A DNA stretch of 64,000 nt from contig OX328101.1 in assembly GCA_946811185.2 (NCBI GenBank), forward strand, positions 33,898,122 to 33,962,121. Reading direction: 5' to 3'. Below, piece by piece: positions 22,659-34,497 of the stretch; position 1 is the stretch's first letter; every line of letters starts with the position of its first letter. The notes under the pieces were generated by a model that was not told the origin of the DNA, did no database searches, and saw only the letters and a program-made list of their open reading frames with translations. The DNA comes from Hippopus hippopus. Lineage: Eukaryota; Mollusca; Bivalvia; Cardiida; Cardiidae. The position numbers and the translations under genes are program-made.

Positions 22659-22886
22659 TTAACCCCTTACCACATGACAAAATTAAGACCCGTCTAAATT
22701 AAAAGTATTTGCAGATGACAATTTCAATGTGGCTCAACTGATGTGATTTTCCTTTGATAAGGTAGAAAACATTGTGGAAAAAGGAGAAAATGCTGGTTAC
22801 CAGCATTTTCTCCTTTTCCCACAATGTTTTCAAAAGGCTTCTTCTTCAGGGTCGTTAAAAGTCGGGATTGTGTGGTAAAGAGTTAA
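22659..22886 (-). mobile_element. TTAA-MITE, full length
   Basis: ttaaccccttaccacatgac ... gtgtggtaaagagttaa; near-perfect hairpin. Confidence 0.93.
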
Positions 22887-23014
22887 TCAAATACATGTGT
22901 ATGTATTGTACATGATTTATATTCTAGACCAATAAAAAAAACTGTAACAAGTCACACCAAGTACAAATACTGGAATGAACAGCTACCTTATATCTCAATG
23001 TTTAAGAAGAACAC

Positions 23015-23120
23015 AATATGAAAAGGAGCAATCCCTTGTTACAAGCAGCAGCTCCTTTTCTCCCACTGTTTTCAAGAGCAGCTATCTGCAATGCTGTAAA
23101 TAACCTGCATTTGTACTGTA
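23015..23120 (-). mobile_element. TTAA-MITE, decayed
   Basis: atatgaaaaggagcaatccc, tccttttctcccactgtttt, tgtactgtaaaggg. Confidence 0.45.
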
Positions 23121-23429
23121 AAGGGATTTATCTCTTTCGTATAACATTAATCAATACCATAACGTATGGCACTACTGACTAGCAGACTTCTTACAAATAT
23201 TTGTAGGAAAAGATGCTACTTTTTCATGAAACAATTTGAGCTGTTCAATTAAGATTACTGTTCTAGCTAAAGTCAGACTTGCAAAAAACTGATCAAGAAG
23301 AAAACAAACATTAGTGGGAAGAAAAAATCTTTTCTCATGATGTTCTAAACTACATACATTACTAGCTATTGGGGCATAAAAGCTGCTTTTGGGAGGTAAT
23401 GGGACCACAACTGATTTATTCATATTTTT

Positions 23430-23650
23430 ACCATGTTAAAGACAAAATTTCATACTCATCCGAAATTGAAACCATTTGCAGACCCAAAATTAACTGTGGC
23501 TCAAATGATGGAACTGTCTTTTCAAGAAAGAGTAAAAAATATGGAAATAGCATAAAATGTTGGCAACTAGCACTTTCTCCTTTCCCCTTTGTTTTCAACA
23601 GCCTTTGTCAGTAGCCTCATTAAAAACTCGGGGTTGTTTGTTAATCTTTA
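23430..23650 (-). mobile_element. TTAA-MITE, diverged
   Basis: ccatgttaaagacaaaattt, attgaaaccatttgcagacc, ttgtttgttaatc. Confidence 0.55.
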
Positions 23651-23699
23651 AAACACAATGAGAGAGCGACAACAGAAACATTAAAATAATCATGCCATA

Positions 23700-23912
23700 C
23701 TGAAATTACTCTTTACATGGCGGCAAAATTTTTGACTCATCCAAACTGTAAGCATTGGCAGAAAACTGATTAAATTTAGCTAAAAATATGAGATTTGTCT
23801 GTGAAAAGGTAGAAAGCATTGTAAAAAGATGCATTGTCTCCCTTTCCTTCAATGTTTTCTACAGCCTTCTCCAGGATTGCTAAAACTTGGAATTGTGTGG
23901 TAAGGCAATAAA
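23700..23912 (-). mobile_element. TTAA-MITE, core deleted
   Basis: ctctttacatggcggcaaaa ... gtgtggtaaggcaataa. Confidence 0.55.
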
Positions 23913-24062
23913 CATTCAGACGAATAATGGCCTGTATTCACTAACTATTCTTCATGAATTTGCATTCTAAGTCTTGTTCTCAGAAATTTTCTATTCACAA
24001 TTTCTGATTGGCTAAACCAGTTGGTTAAACCAGAGTTTGTGTTACTTTCTAAATCCAAAATG

Positions 24063-25015
24063 GTTAGTTAATACAAACTTTTTCTAGCTGACATGACCAC
24101 AAAGTGGTCATGGTGAGCTATAAGAATGGTTGAAGGTCAGGTGGCCAGCATCGGTCCACACTTTGATGTTTACACTCTAGCATCTACAAATACAAAGCAA
24201 TCAGAATCAAACTTGATCAAAGTGTATATGGCCACAAGATCTCGGATGAGTTGGATTATGAGCGTGATTGGACCTGTATGTCCAGAGTTGTCTGCCCTTA
24301 AATTTGAAAAATTGATTAATTTAGCTTTGTTTACACTCTAGCTCCTTTATTTTTTCACCAAACCTAATCATATTTTAACAAAATGAACATGGTCTTAGGA
24401 TCTTGGATGACTTTGATTTTGAGCATGATTAGACCAGTATGTATAGAGTTATCGGCCCTTGATAAAAAAAAAAAAAAAAAAAATGCTTAATTTGACTTTG
24501 TTTACACTGTTGCTTCATTTTTTTACCAATCCTAATCTTATTTTAATAGAATGTACATGACCTTAAGATCTTGGATTAGTAAGATTTTGAGCGTGACTGG
24601 ACCAGATTGAAATACAAAAAAAATTGCTTAATTTGACGTTGTTTACATGGTTGCTTCCCCTTTTTTTCAAAAAATCTAATCAAATTTTTAACAGAATATA
24701 CATGACCTTAAGATCCTACACGAGTTAAATTTTCAGTATGATTGGACCAGTATGTTCAGAGTTATCTGCCCTTGAAATAAAAAAATTGCTCAATTTGACT
24801 TCGTTTACACTCTAGCTACTTTATTTTTTATCAAACCCGATAACAATTTAACAGAATGTACATGATCTTAAGGTCTCAATAAGATTAATTTTGAGCATGA
24901 TCTAACTAGTATATCTACTGTTATTTGCTCTTGAATTTGAAAAATACCTAATTTTACATTGTTTACACTCTACTTACCTAGCTCCTGATAATCATATTTT
25001 AACAGAACATACATG
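24063..25015 (+). repeat. tandem array of ~160-bp units
   Basis: Units recur at about 24170, 24328, 24497, 24640, 24803 and 24958, each opening gtttacactctagct and continuing through cctaatcatattttaacag, tacatgaccttaagatc and gttatctgcccttga. They are diverged, with A-runs between units. At the left is a hairpin-like edge (acatgaccacaaagtggtca). Confidence 0.8.
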
Positions 25016-25024
25016 AGAGGGGCT

Positions 25025-25175
25025 ATTGTCCACACTGTAATCTTGATGGGGGGGGGGGGGGCCTTATGTCTCAGTCTGTGTTGTAATATTGATTGAGGGG
25101 CTAATGTCCGCCCTGACAATTCGACTGCCTCATCAAACAACGGGCAAGGGGCTAATGTTTGGAGGGGCTATTGTC
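25025..25175 (+). repeat. low-complexity 'ggggctaatgtcc' repeats
   Basis: There are four loose copies of ggggcta(t/a)tgtcc and a run of 12 G around 25055. No coding sense is seen. Confidence 0.5.
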
Positions 25176-25338
25176 CTTCATTCTTTTTTAAATGCACATT
25201 CAAAGAAAATAGTATCAGTTTGTGTGTCTATAGAAAGACGAAAATGTATGCTCGAGGACTTTAAAAACGCCTCAGTAGAGAAAACTTACAATATTTTGAA
25301 ATTTACACAATTTATTTCAAATTTATTTTAATACAAGG

Positions 25339-26083
25339 CAGACTTCCCGAAACATGTCGGTCCGACGGACATGACAGACGAATCTTGACAAGGACCGACC
25401 ATTTTTCAGGCGGGATCAGTCCGACTGTCCGGCATTTATTCCGAGCAACTGAAAACGTAATCGCAATGTTTCGGACAAAAATGGCGTCGTTAAAATATTA
25501 CGAAAGTGCTGAACCCAGTAAAAAAGAAAATTAACATCAGAGAAGCGCGCTGAAAAGAAAAAAGAATATGAGAAAAAGAGACCGGAGAGAAAATTTATAG
25601 AGAAATAGAAGCAGCAAGGAGAATGGTTGGTTTACGACTCGAAAAAGGTGCAAATGCACTGCATAGACTGTCAGGATTTTTATGGCGAGACAGTAAGAAT
25701 GGACCAACATCTTCGCATTACAAATACATTTATTCTTGGATGCACAAATTTTAGAGCATCCTCAGTTGACGACCATGAAAAATCTAAGCTGCACCATCTT
25801 TGCTTTTGTTGAATTTGATTCGGTCTGACAAGTAATGACATTCAGCAGAGAATAAATAGAGTGAACAAAAATTTCAGTGACTTTTGAAAGTCTTAAAGAG
25901 TGGAGAAATAGTTTAATATCATTAAATGCATAAAGCTGATATAACTGTTACCTTTTTTTCTTACATTTTTTACTTGTTGTGTTAAATTTGATTCGGTCTG
26001 ACAGATTTTCTTTCGGTCTGACAGATTTTCGGGCCTCGTCAGACCGGATGTCCGACACTTTTTATGAACTTTCGGGAAGTCTG
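25339..26083 (+). mobile_element. non-autonomous hAT element (745 bp)
   Basis: The termini are perfect 14-bp inverted repeats CAGACTTCCCGAAA / TTTCGGGAAGTCTG. The element is flanked on both sides by acaagg (25333-25338 and 26084-26089), an apparent 6-bp target duplication; hAT elements usually make 8 bp, so two outer bases may have mutated. The interior keeps a broken zinc-finger exon (25485-25812) and lacks the catalytic domain, so it would depend on another hAT transposase. Confidence 0.8.
25485..25812 (+). pseudogene. hAT-type N-terminal zinc-finger exon, broken
   Basis: From ATG 25485 the frame reads MASLKYYESAEPSKKEN, is stopped, and stops again before EWLVYDSKKVQMHCIDCQDF; it then runs open to TGA 25810. 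The pattern W-L-x-Y, M-H-C-x2-C, TNFRASS and HEKSKLHH matches the TTF/BED-like zinc finger that starts many hAT transposases and ZNF862-like proteins, with CxxC and HEKSKxH as metal ligands. It is a fragment without catalytic domain. Confidence 0.7.
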
Positions 26084-26812
26084 ACAAGGTAATTCCTTAT
26101 AGGACCATCATGGCCCTCTTGTTGATCTATGGGGTAGAGCATTTTAATACTCATGATACTCATCATTTACTTCAAAATCACCTTTAAAAAATCATCTTAT
26201 TTTACCTTATCTATACTGTGTCATGCAGCAGAAAAGAGAGGTTGCTTGTAACCAGCTATTGTCTAAGAAGGAAACATATCACTTTACAAAAGTGAACCAG
26301 CAGGTTCCAAATCTTTGCCCTTAGGCTGGTAAGTGTGACTCAAGGACCTTTTGCAGACAGCGTAGATCAAGATCAGACTACACTTGCCGATAAGGAGATA
26401 CATTTGTATCTTGCTAAAAAAAAAAACCTTTGAATTGAAATTGCAAAATTTTTTTTTACGCAGGATAAGGGTTAAAGGTTATAACACTGTACATGAAGAA
26501 GGAAAGTTCAATAAGCAATATAACAGATCGGGGACATTTGATTGTGCGATTTATTTCATTATTTATACAAGAGCATTGTGAAAAAGAGCCATTTGTTTGT
26601 GAAATAGAGCCAGTTTAACAGCAAATATTTACCTTGCTTTTGTACTGGTGGATAAGCCGTGGTTTTGATAAATGGATTTAATTTGCATATGTATATTTAG
26701 AATTATTCAGTGTAAACTTTAACCCTTACTGGAAGCTGAGGTTGCTGAAATGTTTTATTAGCCCATTATTAACCCTAAGGCTGCTAAGCGTGACTCGCTG
26801 ACCTTTTGCGGA

Positions 26813-26877
26813 CAGTGTAGATCAAGATCAGACTGCACAAAACGTGCAGTCTGATCTTTGATCTTCAGTGTTCGAAA
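26813..26877. repeat. 'cagactgca' palindrome
   Basis: gtgtagatcaagatcagact / agtctgatctttgatc. A half copy stands at ~26363. Confidence 0.7.
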
Positions 26878-26908
26878 AGGATATTCCTCTCCCCCCCTTC
26901 AAAGAAAC

Positions 26909-27925
26909 TAGAGGGCCATGATGGCCCTGTATCGCTCCACTAGCTTTCAACCCTTTATCACACAATTCTGAGTTTTAATGACCCTGAAAGAGAAGGCTTT
27001 TGAAAAAACTGTGGGAAAAGGAGAAAATGCTGTCAACCAGTATTTTCTCCTTTCCCAAAATGTTTCCTACCGTATTAAAGACAGAAATAATTATTTAAGC
27101 TACAGTCAATCTGTTGTCTGCAGTGGCTTTTAATTTGGTACATAAAAAACTACCCCCCCCCCCATAAAAAAAAAAGTCATATCTTTTTCAAATGTAAAGA
27201 TAATGTCAGTGAATACATGCAGGCTTTTTTCAATGGCATGAACGGTAAAGTTCTGGAAAAAAAAACTAAATGATAGAAACCTTACTTTTTGTTAAATATT
27301 CCACAAATCGGAGAAAAACCATAAGCATCAAAATAAATCACTGTCCCTAGAAACTGAACATTTTCTATCCAAATATCCTGAATACCTAACAACAGTCATG
27401 ACATAGCGCAGTTTTGATAATCAAGGGCGGTAAATAATGACACAAACTAAATATTTCATAGGCGGAGTTGTTTCCCTTGATCACTACTTAAATATAAGGT
27501 ACTACATAAGCCCATGTTAAACTTGTGACCTCCGCCGCGGGGCCAATTTTGACCCCAGGGCTATAAAGTGAAGAAACTTGGTAGAGGTCCATTAGATAAA
27601 GCTACATGCCAAATTTGGTAGCCCTCGGCATTTTGATTTCAGACAAGAAGATTGTTCAACAATTATATGTTCAATAATTTTTAGTTTTGTTGCCATGGCA
27701 ACCAGAGTTTTTGAAGGAATCAAATTCTTTCAAGAAATTCTGAAGAGGACTATGTCAGGATTATCAATGTGAAGTTTCAAATTGGATGGATAGTTTCAGA
27801 GAAGAAGATGCTTAAAATAAAAGTTAATGCATGCACGGACGGACGGACGACCGGACACACAGACGGATGCACGACAGACACCGGGCCATGACATAAGCCC
27901 GCTGGCCTTTGGCCAGTGGAGCTAA
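26909..27925 (-). mobile_element. 'gctccactggcc' element, copy 1, with passenger MITE
   Basis: Reverse orientation. The right end is ggcctttggccagtggagct and the left end is gagggccatgatggccctgt. It contains a run of ggacggacgg-type repeats (27836-27866) and the conserved text 'gccatggcaaccagagtttt'. Copies 2 (37050-37995) and 3 (56752-57872) share ends and body. A TTAA-MITE sits just inside the left end (26946-27155). No transposase is visible. Confidence 0.75.
26946..27155 (+). mobile_element. TTAA-MITE, passenger inside element copy 1
   Basis: aaccctttatcacacaattc ... ttttaatttggtaca. Shares private substitutions with the passenger at 57595-57830. Confidence 0.75.
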
Positions 27926-28008
27926 AAATTAAGATTCAAATATGACATAAAGTGTTGTCTTAAATTAGCAACTTTTAATGACTGTTGACATTCTCTTTAA
28001 AAAGGTTG

Positions 28009-28199
28009 TTTAATGCATCTGCAAAAAATACTGTACAGTGTCAGCCTGTGCAGACCAGGCAGTCTGACATGAATTGAAAATTCTTTTATTGGTAAATTCT
28101 CTGCACAACCATTCTACCTCATGATTAAGCCAGTTTTACAACAAAATTATTCATATCATACAAAAACTCAGTTCAATGCATAACAAAGATGCATTAACC
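28009..28199 (-). mobile_element. TTAATGCATC-ended MITE
   Basis: tttaatgcatctgcaaaaaa ... gatgcattaacc, with gtcagcctgtgcagaccagg in reverse orientation. Confidence 0.6.
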
Positions 28200-28625
28200 T
28201 TTTGCCATACAATCCCTAAAATCCTTTGAACAGAAGCTTTTGAAAACAATGTGAGAAAAGGAGAAAATACTGGTTACCAGCATTTTCTACCCTTCTAATG
28301 GCAAATCACATCATTTGAACAAAATCAAATACTGGTATGTTGTCTGTAAAAGCTTTCAATTTAACTCTTTACCACACAGTCCCGACTTTTAACGACCCTG
28401 AGAAAGAAGCCTTTTGAAAACATTGTAGGAAAAAGAGAAAATGCTGGTAACCAGCATTTTCTTTTTTTCCCACAATGTTTTCCACCCATCCCAGAACAAG
28501 TTTCAATTTCTTAGTCACATTAATTTTGTCGTCTGCAAATGCTTTCAATTTGGACCAGTCTAAAATTTCGTCGTTTGGTAAAGAGTTAAACAAGTTGAAA
28601 ATTTTATTGTTTGGTAAAGAATTAA
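28195..28625 (+). mobile_element. TTAA-MITE, split by a nested copy
   Basis: Left part 28195-28364, right part 28590-28625 (acaagttgaaaattttattg ... ttggtaaagaattaa). The copy at 28361-28589 sits in its TTAA. Confidence 0.8.
28361..28589 (+). mobile_element. TTAA-MITE, full length, nested
   Basis: ttaactctttaccacacagt ... tcgtttggtaaagagttaa. Inserted at gctttcaaTTTAA of the older copy with TTAA on both sides. Confidence 0.93.
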
Positions 28626-28660
28626 TTCCCCTTTTTCAAGAGTGCTGCTTATACAGCTCT

Positions 28661-28884
28661 TTAACACAATTTATGACAAAATTTAAGATTTGTCTAAGTT
28701 GAAGACATTAATTTTGCAGACGACAAATAAAATGTGGCTAAAAATATCGGATTTGTAGGTTGGAAGGTTAAAAAAAATTGTCGGAAAAGCAGAAAATGCC
28801 GGTAGGCAGCATTTTCTCCTTTTCCTGCAGCGTTTTCAAAAGCTTTTCTGTCTGGGTCATTATAACTTGGAATTGTATGGTTAA
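28661..28884 (-). mobile_element. TTAA-MITE, full length
   Basis: ttaacacaatttatgacaaa ... tgtatggttaa; hairpin gccggtaggcagc. Confidence 0.75.
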
Positions 28885-29429
28885 GAGAGAGGGGGGAAAT
28901 GTGAAAAAAAAAAAATTACCTTGCGGCTGCCAGGTAACTATTCTAACTCTTAAGAAAATGAAAAATCTCCATGAAATTGTATTTCATTAGAAAGAATTTG
29001 GTCGCAACTAGATTAAACCTTTAGTATACAATAACAATGATGGTAATCTGGAGAACTGAGCTCCAAAAAGAGTCAATGGAATTTTGTGCCTTCAACACAT
29101 CCAGAAACTTGCAAGCTAGAACCTTCGAAAGAAAAACAGTAAACAAAGGTATGTCTTGAAGGAGTTTTTCAATACAGTATTTATTTCTTTATTAAATGGT
29201 TGGGGGGAAAAAAATCTTCTTGTCTACTGTGTGCTGAACATAGTACATAATTATAGCTACTACCTACCATCTAAAATTATCACTCCTAAAAATCAAGATA
29301 CACACCACTAATAATTTATAAGTCACTGTGCCAAAGAACAGTGTCTTTGCAATAAAGTTATAGTCCTGAGCAATAAACCCTTACTGTCACAAGAGCTCCT
29401 GAATTATGAACAAAATTTTTCAACAAAAT

Positions 29430-29550
29430 GACAACAAATTGAATAATGCTCAAATGAAGGAATTCATCATAAAAGGGTAAAATTCACAATGGGAAAAGTA
29501 ATAGAAGGTGGAAACCAGCAATTTCTACTTTTTCAACAATGTTTCCAACG
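29430..29550 (-). mobile_element. TTAA-MITE fragment
   Basis: tgctcaaatgaaggaattca, gtggaaaccagcaatttcta. Confidence 0.5.
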
Positions 29551-29619
29551 GCAATAAGGGTTATAAAACAAGAGGATCGACTAAGAAAGGGTTTACTATA
29601 CCTTTTACACTGATAAGAT

Positions 29620-29757
29620 TAGGGCCAGCAGAGATTGAAAAACATGGCGGGAATAGGAGAAAATGCTGGTTACCAGCATTTTCTCCTTTTCCCACATTAT
29701 TTTCAAAAGGTTTATTTTTCAAGGTCAATAAAAGTCAGGATAGTGTGGTATAGATAA
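29620..29757 (-). mobile_element. TTAA-MITE, partial
   Basis: Hairpin gctggttaccagc and right end gtgtggtatagataa. Confidence 0.65.
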
Positions 29758-29796
29758 GCTTTTGAAATGGATGAGTCCAACATTTTATCGTCGGGA

Positions 29797-30036
29797 AAAC
29801 CCTTTATCATACAATCCCAAGTTTTCATAACCCTGAGAAACAAGACCTTTGAAAACGGTGTAGGAAAACAAGAAAATGCTGGTACCTATAGCATTTTCAC
29901 CTTTTTCCACAATGTTTTCTAACCTTTCAAAAAAGAATTCCATCATTTGAACCAGGTATGATTTGTCACCTGCAAATTTTAAATCTTTCAAAATATACGA
30001 GTCAAAAATTTTATCGTGTGGTAAACTCATTAAGGG
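29797..30036 (+). mobile_element. TTAA-MITE
   Basis: accctttatcatacaatccc ... ttatcgtgtggtaaa; hairpin gctggtacctatagc. Confidence 0.75.
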
Positions 30037-30218
30037 TGAAGTTGACAATACATTTAGACAATACCTAATAGATTTTCAAACATGTACTGACTTTTACCTA
30101 CCTGTTCACAATTGTGACTATACATTTTCATTATGTTCTTTATCTGTAGACATAATTTGGCATTATGCTTAAACAATGGTGAAAAAATGTCACACATAGT
30201 AAGCACATGAAAGGCTAA

Positions 30219-30392
30219 TTAACCCTTTACTTTTAACAACCCTGAGGCATAAGGCTTTTGAAAACATCGTGGAAAAAGGAGTCAATACAGGAGTAATAAT
30301 TAGCATTTTTTCTGTCTTTAAATAATGTTTTCAACCTTTTTTTCATTTGAACTTGTCCCCTTTTTTTAAGGTCAAACTTTTGTCTTTAATCC
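30219..30392 (+). mobile_element. TTAA-MITE, shortened
   Basis: ttaaccctttacttttaaca ... aaacttttgtctttaa; decayed hairpin. Confidence 0.6.
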
Positions 30393-30509
30393 ATATATGC
30401 ATTTTTAGATACATGTATGTACATTTTACATGTATTTAAAACTTTTACAAAAGAAGCCAAGGAGAAACATTAATCTACAATTTTTGTGAAAAAATCCTTT
30501 TACAAGATG

Positions 30510-30590
30510 AAAAACAATATGGGAAAAGGAGCGAATGCTTGTCAAAAGCACTTGCCTTCTTTTCCCACACATTTGTCTACAACTGTCAAA
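30510..30590. mobile_element. TTAA-MITE core only
   Basis: atgggaaaaggagcgaatgc and ccttcttttcccacac. Confidence 0.5.
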
Positions 30591-30594
30591 AGAA

Positions 30595-31970
30595 GGGGCA
30601 TATATATTATCATTACTGGTATATTGGTATAACACTGGATTATCCAAAGTGTAACAACTGAAAGATAAAGATCTTTACCAGAGGATAAAAGGGACTATTC
30701 ATGGCCTGGTGACCACTTACAAAGGTTTTACAGCTGGTGACAAGGTAATTAGTAATCTGTGGGAACCATGTACATACTTTTTTGTTTCAAGTAATATGTA
30801 AAGCACTTTTCACAATTATAGTTTACTTTGTGGCTAATGTAGATCAAGATTAGACTCCAGAAAAACCCCAGTCTGATCTTATCTACACTGTCCACTTTAC
30901 TTGGACATTGAAGGGCTCATTATATGCTTGTCGGATGGATTTTGGCAAGTAAAAATCTGTCTGACAAGTAAATTTCAAATCTGGTTCTCTGATCGGAAAA
31001 GTAGGTTTCCTAAATTGAAAATGAGAAGAAAAAACTCCAGAGACAAAAAGTCAATGCCTGGTTATGGGCCAGGTTGTTGCAACGATGCAATGATACAAAG
31101 AAGTTGCAACAATTAGGTCTGGTACTTGAAAAAAAAAAACTTTCTGTTCTGATTGATACAGTAAATGAAAAGGTAACAAATATTCATATTAGCCAATATG
31201 TGTTTACTTACATTTCAACTGACTCACCCATGATTAAATTTACCTTTGTACGTCATCATTTTATGGTATATAGCAACTTGGTAAAAAGTGCCAATTATAT
31301 TGTACTAGTGCTCCATTATTGTAAAAATTTCTGTGCATAGTTTTCTCTCTGTATTTTCTTTTCTGGACAGGTCTCCTAAAATCCTAATACAACTATAATG
31401 TTGTGATGATTTCACTCCTAAACTGTCGGTCATACCATATAAAACTACTTTTTTTTTTAAATATTCACTGACACTGGAAAAAACATGAAAACCCATGACA
31501 ATACAAGGCTCAGTGTCAGTCTGACATAGGATAGGAGTCTTTCAAACTGCTTTTTCAGACTTAGTAATGGCTTCAAGCGGCTGAAACAGTGCATGAAATA
31601 AAAGTGGAGGAATAAAATCCTGTATGGGGATAGATATTACAATTGAATAAAAATTGTCTGAGAACCACCTAGACATAGTAGGATAGTGGGTTAAATTTTC
31701 TTGCAGTACATGTAACAGGAATCTAGAAAGTCTGAAACAGTGCTGAGGCATGTATCTGACATTCATTCATAATCACGATTCCAGTGAAAATCCTTGAAGG
31801 AAAAGTGGTTTCACAAACTACTTGTGCAAAGGATCCAGTGGATGAAAAAGTTAATTTTGAGCCCTGCATTCTGAAAATGAGCAACGGATGAAGTTGCAAG
31901 TATTTGGGTCTTATCTCTAATCTCTATACTGAAAATGTCTGTTATATTAGGTTTATTACATATAAAATCT
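30595..31970. other. no assigned feature apart from one palindrome
   Basis: AT-rich; a small inverted pair ttgttgcaac / gttgcaacaa at ~31074-31115 is the only structure besides the palindrome at 30838. Confidence 0.5.
30838..30895. repeat. 'cagactgca' palindrome
   Basis: gtagatcaagattagactcc / cagtctgatcttatctacac. Confidence 0.6.
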
Positions 31971-31974
31971 GTAA

Positions 31975-32062
31975 AACCTCATATGAAAATATTGGAGCAT
32001 TTTCAGCATTTTCTCCATTTCCAACTATGTTTTCAAAAGCCTCCTTCGTCAGTATCACACAA
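31975..32062 (-). mobile_element. TTAA-MITE fragment
   Basis: cagcattttctccatttcca, ttttcaaaagcctccttc. Confidence 0.5.
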
Positions 32063-32239
32063 GTTTGTCTGATAACACCACCTCTTGATTCAAATTTCTA
32101 GCAGATCAAACACATTATAACATTCCTTGTATAATATGGATACTCAACATAACGAAAGCTTACGAATATGAATGTAAAAGTAAAAAATCTGCTACATAAT
32201 CAAGACATTTCTGCTTGCAAGCAGATTTTAACATTCAAC

Positions 32240-32385
32240 GCTGCAAGATGTTGCAGGACATATTTTCTCCTTTCCCTATGATGTTTTCTACTCTTTTGAA
32301 GAGGAGTCCTATCATTTGAAATTCAAGTTATTGTCTGCATTAACTTTTAATACAGATGAGTTGAATTTTGCTGTCTTAAAAACTA
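32240..32385 (+). mobile_element. TTAA-MITE, right half
   Basis: ttttctcctttccctatgat, ttgtctgcattaacttttaa, ttgctgtctt. Confidence 0.5.
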
Positions 32386-33099
32386 TTTATCTGAAAAAAA
32401 GTTTTGATACAGGAATTTAAGGCTGCTTTGGTTATAATACTTCAGGCTCCTAGACAGTGCTGATCAAAGAATTGAATGCAAAATTTTTGGTCCGATCATG
32501 ATCCACAAAGTATCATAAAGTATTATGAGTTCTGCTCCTCTGTAGAGTGCTAAAAAAAGAAGTTCACATTTTTTTTCTTTTTCAATTAAAAACAATTCAA
32601 ATGCTGATACTGCAATTTCAAGCCTGTTTATGTACAAAATTTTCCATGAATAATGGACAATGCAGGTCTGAGATAAGACTGCACTAAGAAGTTTATTCTT
32701 GATTGCACCGTATACATCCAATAGAAAATCATTTTGTGCTGAGCCCTTTTCTCAAGGAGCCCTTTACTGAAGGTTTACTCAGTCTTTTAAACCAAAATTA
32801 ATTTCATGAAATCTAGAAATATACTTCCATCAGAAAAAAAAAGAAACACTTTTTTTTCGGTCAGAACATCTCACCAAATATTTGTCAGTGTAGATTCAGG
32901 ATCAGACAGCAATTTTGCTCAAGTTTAATCTTGACCAGTATTTATACACTACAGAACTGTGTGATTGGCATTCTTGGATTAAACATAGAGATCTATTGAA
33001 ATATCCGGTCCTTGCAATTTCAAAATACACCTAATCAGTGCTAGCTCTGGCCTAAGTAAAATAATGGCTAATATATCCATGATAAAGATTAAAAGGTCA
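32386..33099. other. no assigned feature
   Basis: Degenerate pieces of the 'cagactgca' palindrome at ~32645 and ~32890; otherwise nothing recognisable. Confidence 0.5.
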
Positions 33100-33963
33100 T
33101 AACAGCAGTGTTGCATCCAGGATTTCTGCCAAGAGGGGGAGCTCCCCCATGGAATTAGCAAAAAGGGGGAGGGGGGGGGGGAAATGACAAAACTTTAATA
33201 ATTCAAAAAAATTACCTGGGCTTCATGCACTGGTGTGATAGATCTACTGGAAAAAAACACCATTCCTTTTTTCAGTGTTCCCACTAGCTTTTTATTTCAA
33301 GGGTACACTTACCCCCTGAGCTGTAAATCTGGGGGTAAGATTTCATATTTGAGGGTACGACAATGTTTCTCAACTAGAGGTAAAGCAATCCATATTGATG
33401 ATTTGCAGCAAAAAAGTATGTTATATTAAGATATTTGAGGAAATTTACAGCTTAAATTCATTAAAAAGCTGAAAAGACAGTCTGAAGTGACTCTGATCAG
33501 AAAATGTCAAAAGGAACATTTTGTTGTGTCACGGGTTTCCGCGTTTTTTGGACCGATCAATATTTCATGTCCATTAATTTATGGATAAGTATTTCTGCAT
33601 GATTTGACTAAAAGTTGTCAATAAGGGTAACAAGTAACTTCAAAACCTGTCATTTTATACAAGATAAGCAGATAATGGTTTTTTTTTTTACATTTTTTCT
33701 TACGTGAGGTCTAGCGTGTAACCAAAATTTGTTACTTGAATTTCAATTCTATAACGTGATTTACGCAATAATTTGCCTGAGTGGGAACACTGTTTTTTCC
33801 TTTCCAAACTAGATCTAAATCTATAACACAAGTTTCAAAATCAAACAATGCTGATGATGGTTCCTCAGTTTGAATGATTATTAACTGATTTACAGTTCTG
33901 CAAATCACCCTCACTTGACCGTGGTGGTAGAGAAGCTTCGTCGGACTTTCCCGTTGTTTCAAT

Positions 33964-34279
33964 CACAGGAATTTGACATTCTATAATGAAAAAATACGAT
34001 TAAATAAGAAAAAAAATATTCCCCTATATATAAAGAAACACAAGGAATACAACACCTCGATTACCGGCGACAACACAAAAATGCCCCACCCACCCAAAAA
34101 CACCAACGAAACGAAGAGTGATCACAATTTCCTTTACCCTACTAACAGATAATACCAAATTGTACCTGTGACATTTAGCGATCCTTAAGTAGACACCTTT
34201 TCACCGGAGATATCCGTCATTTTTTACAGCTTTTTTGACAATTACAAGCCATCGAGGAGGCCATTCGCTGACGTCACTA
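33964..34279. repeat. left arm of the long internal inverted repeat
   Basis: The arm is ~316 bp and pairs with 34758-35070 with high identity (e.g. ccatcgaggaggccattcgc against gcgaatggcctcctcgatgg). The spacer of ~480 bp contains part of a TTAA-MITE. Confidence 0.85.
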
Positions 34280-34372
34280 CATTATGCCAGCAGTAAATGT
34301 TGTGGCTGAGGGGTATGTGTATTCTCCGGCCCCACTCGAAAAATGAGCCAGAATATTCCTGGCCCCTACAGC

Positions 34373-34497
34373 CCCCATGATAGAGTAGAAAAGACTTTGA
34401 GGAAAAGCATAAAATGCTGGTAACCATCAGTTTTTCTTTTCCCACTATGTTTTCTAAAGGCTTCTTCCTCATGGTCGTGAAAACCATGGATTGTTTG
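34373..34497 (-). mobile_element. TTAA-MITE fragment inside the 2.1-kb element
   Basis: gctggtaaccatcagttttt, ggcttcttcctcatggtcgt, gattgtttgtcaa. Confidence 0.6.

Noticed and set aside
26633..26695. Possible - strand exon ending AGCAAG|GTAAAT
   Set aside because: Donor is good but the in-frame stop lies just upstream with no acceptor between; too weak.
28915..28960. Possible - strand exon ending GCCGCAAG|GTAATT
   Set aside because: Only a donor-like match; no acceptor or conserved frame.
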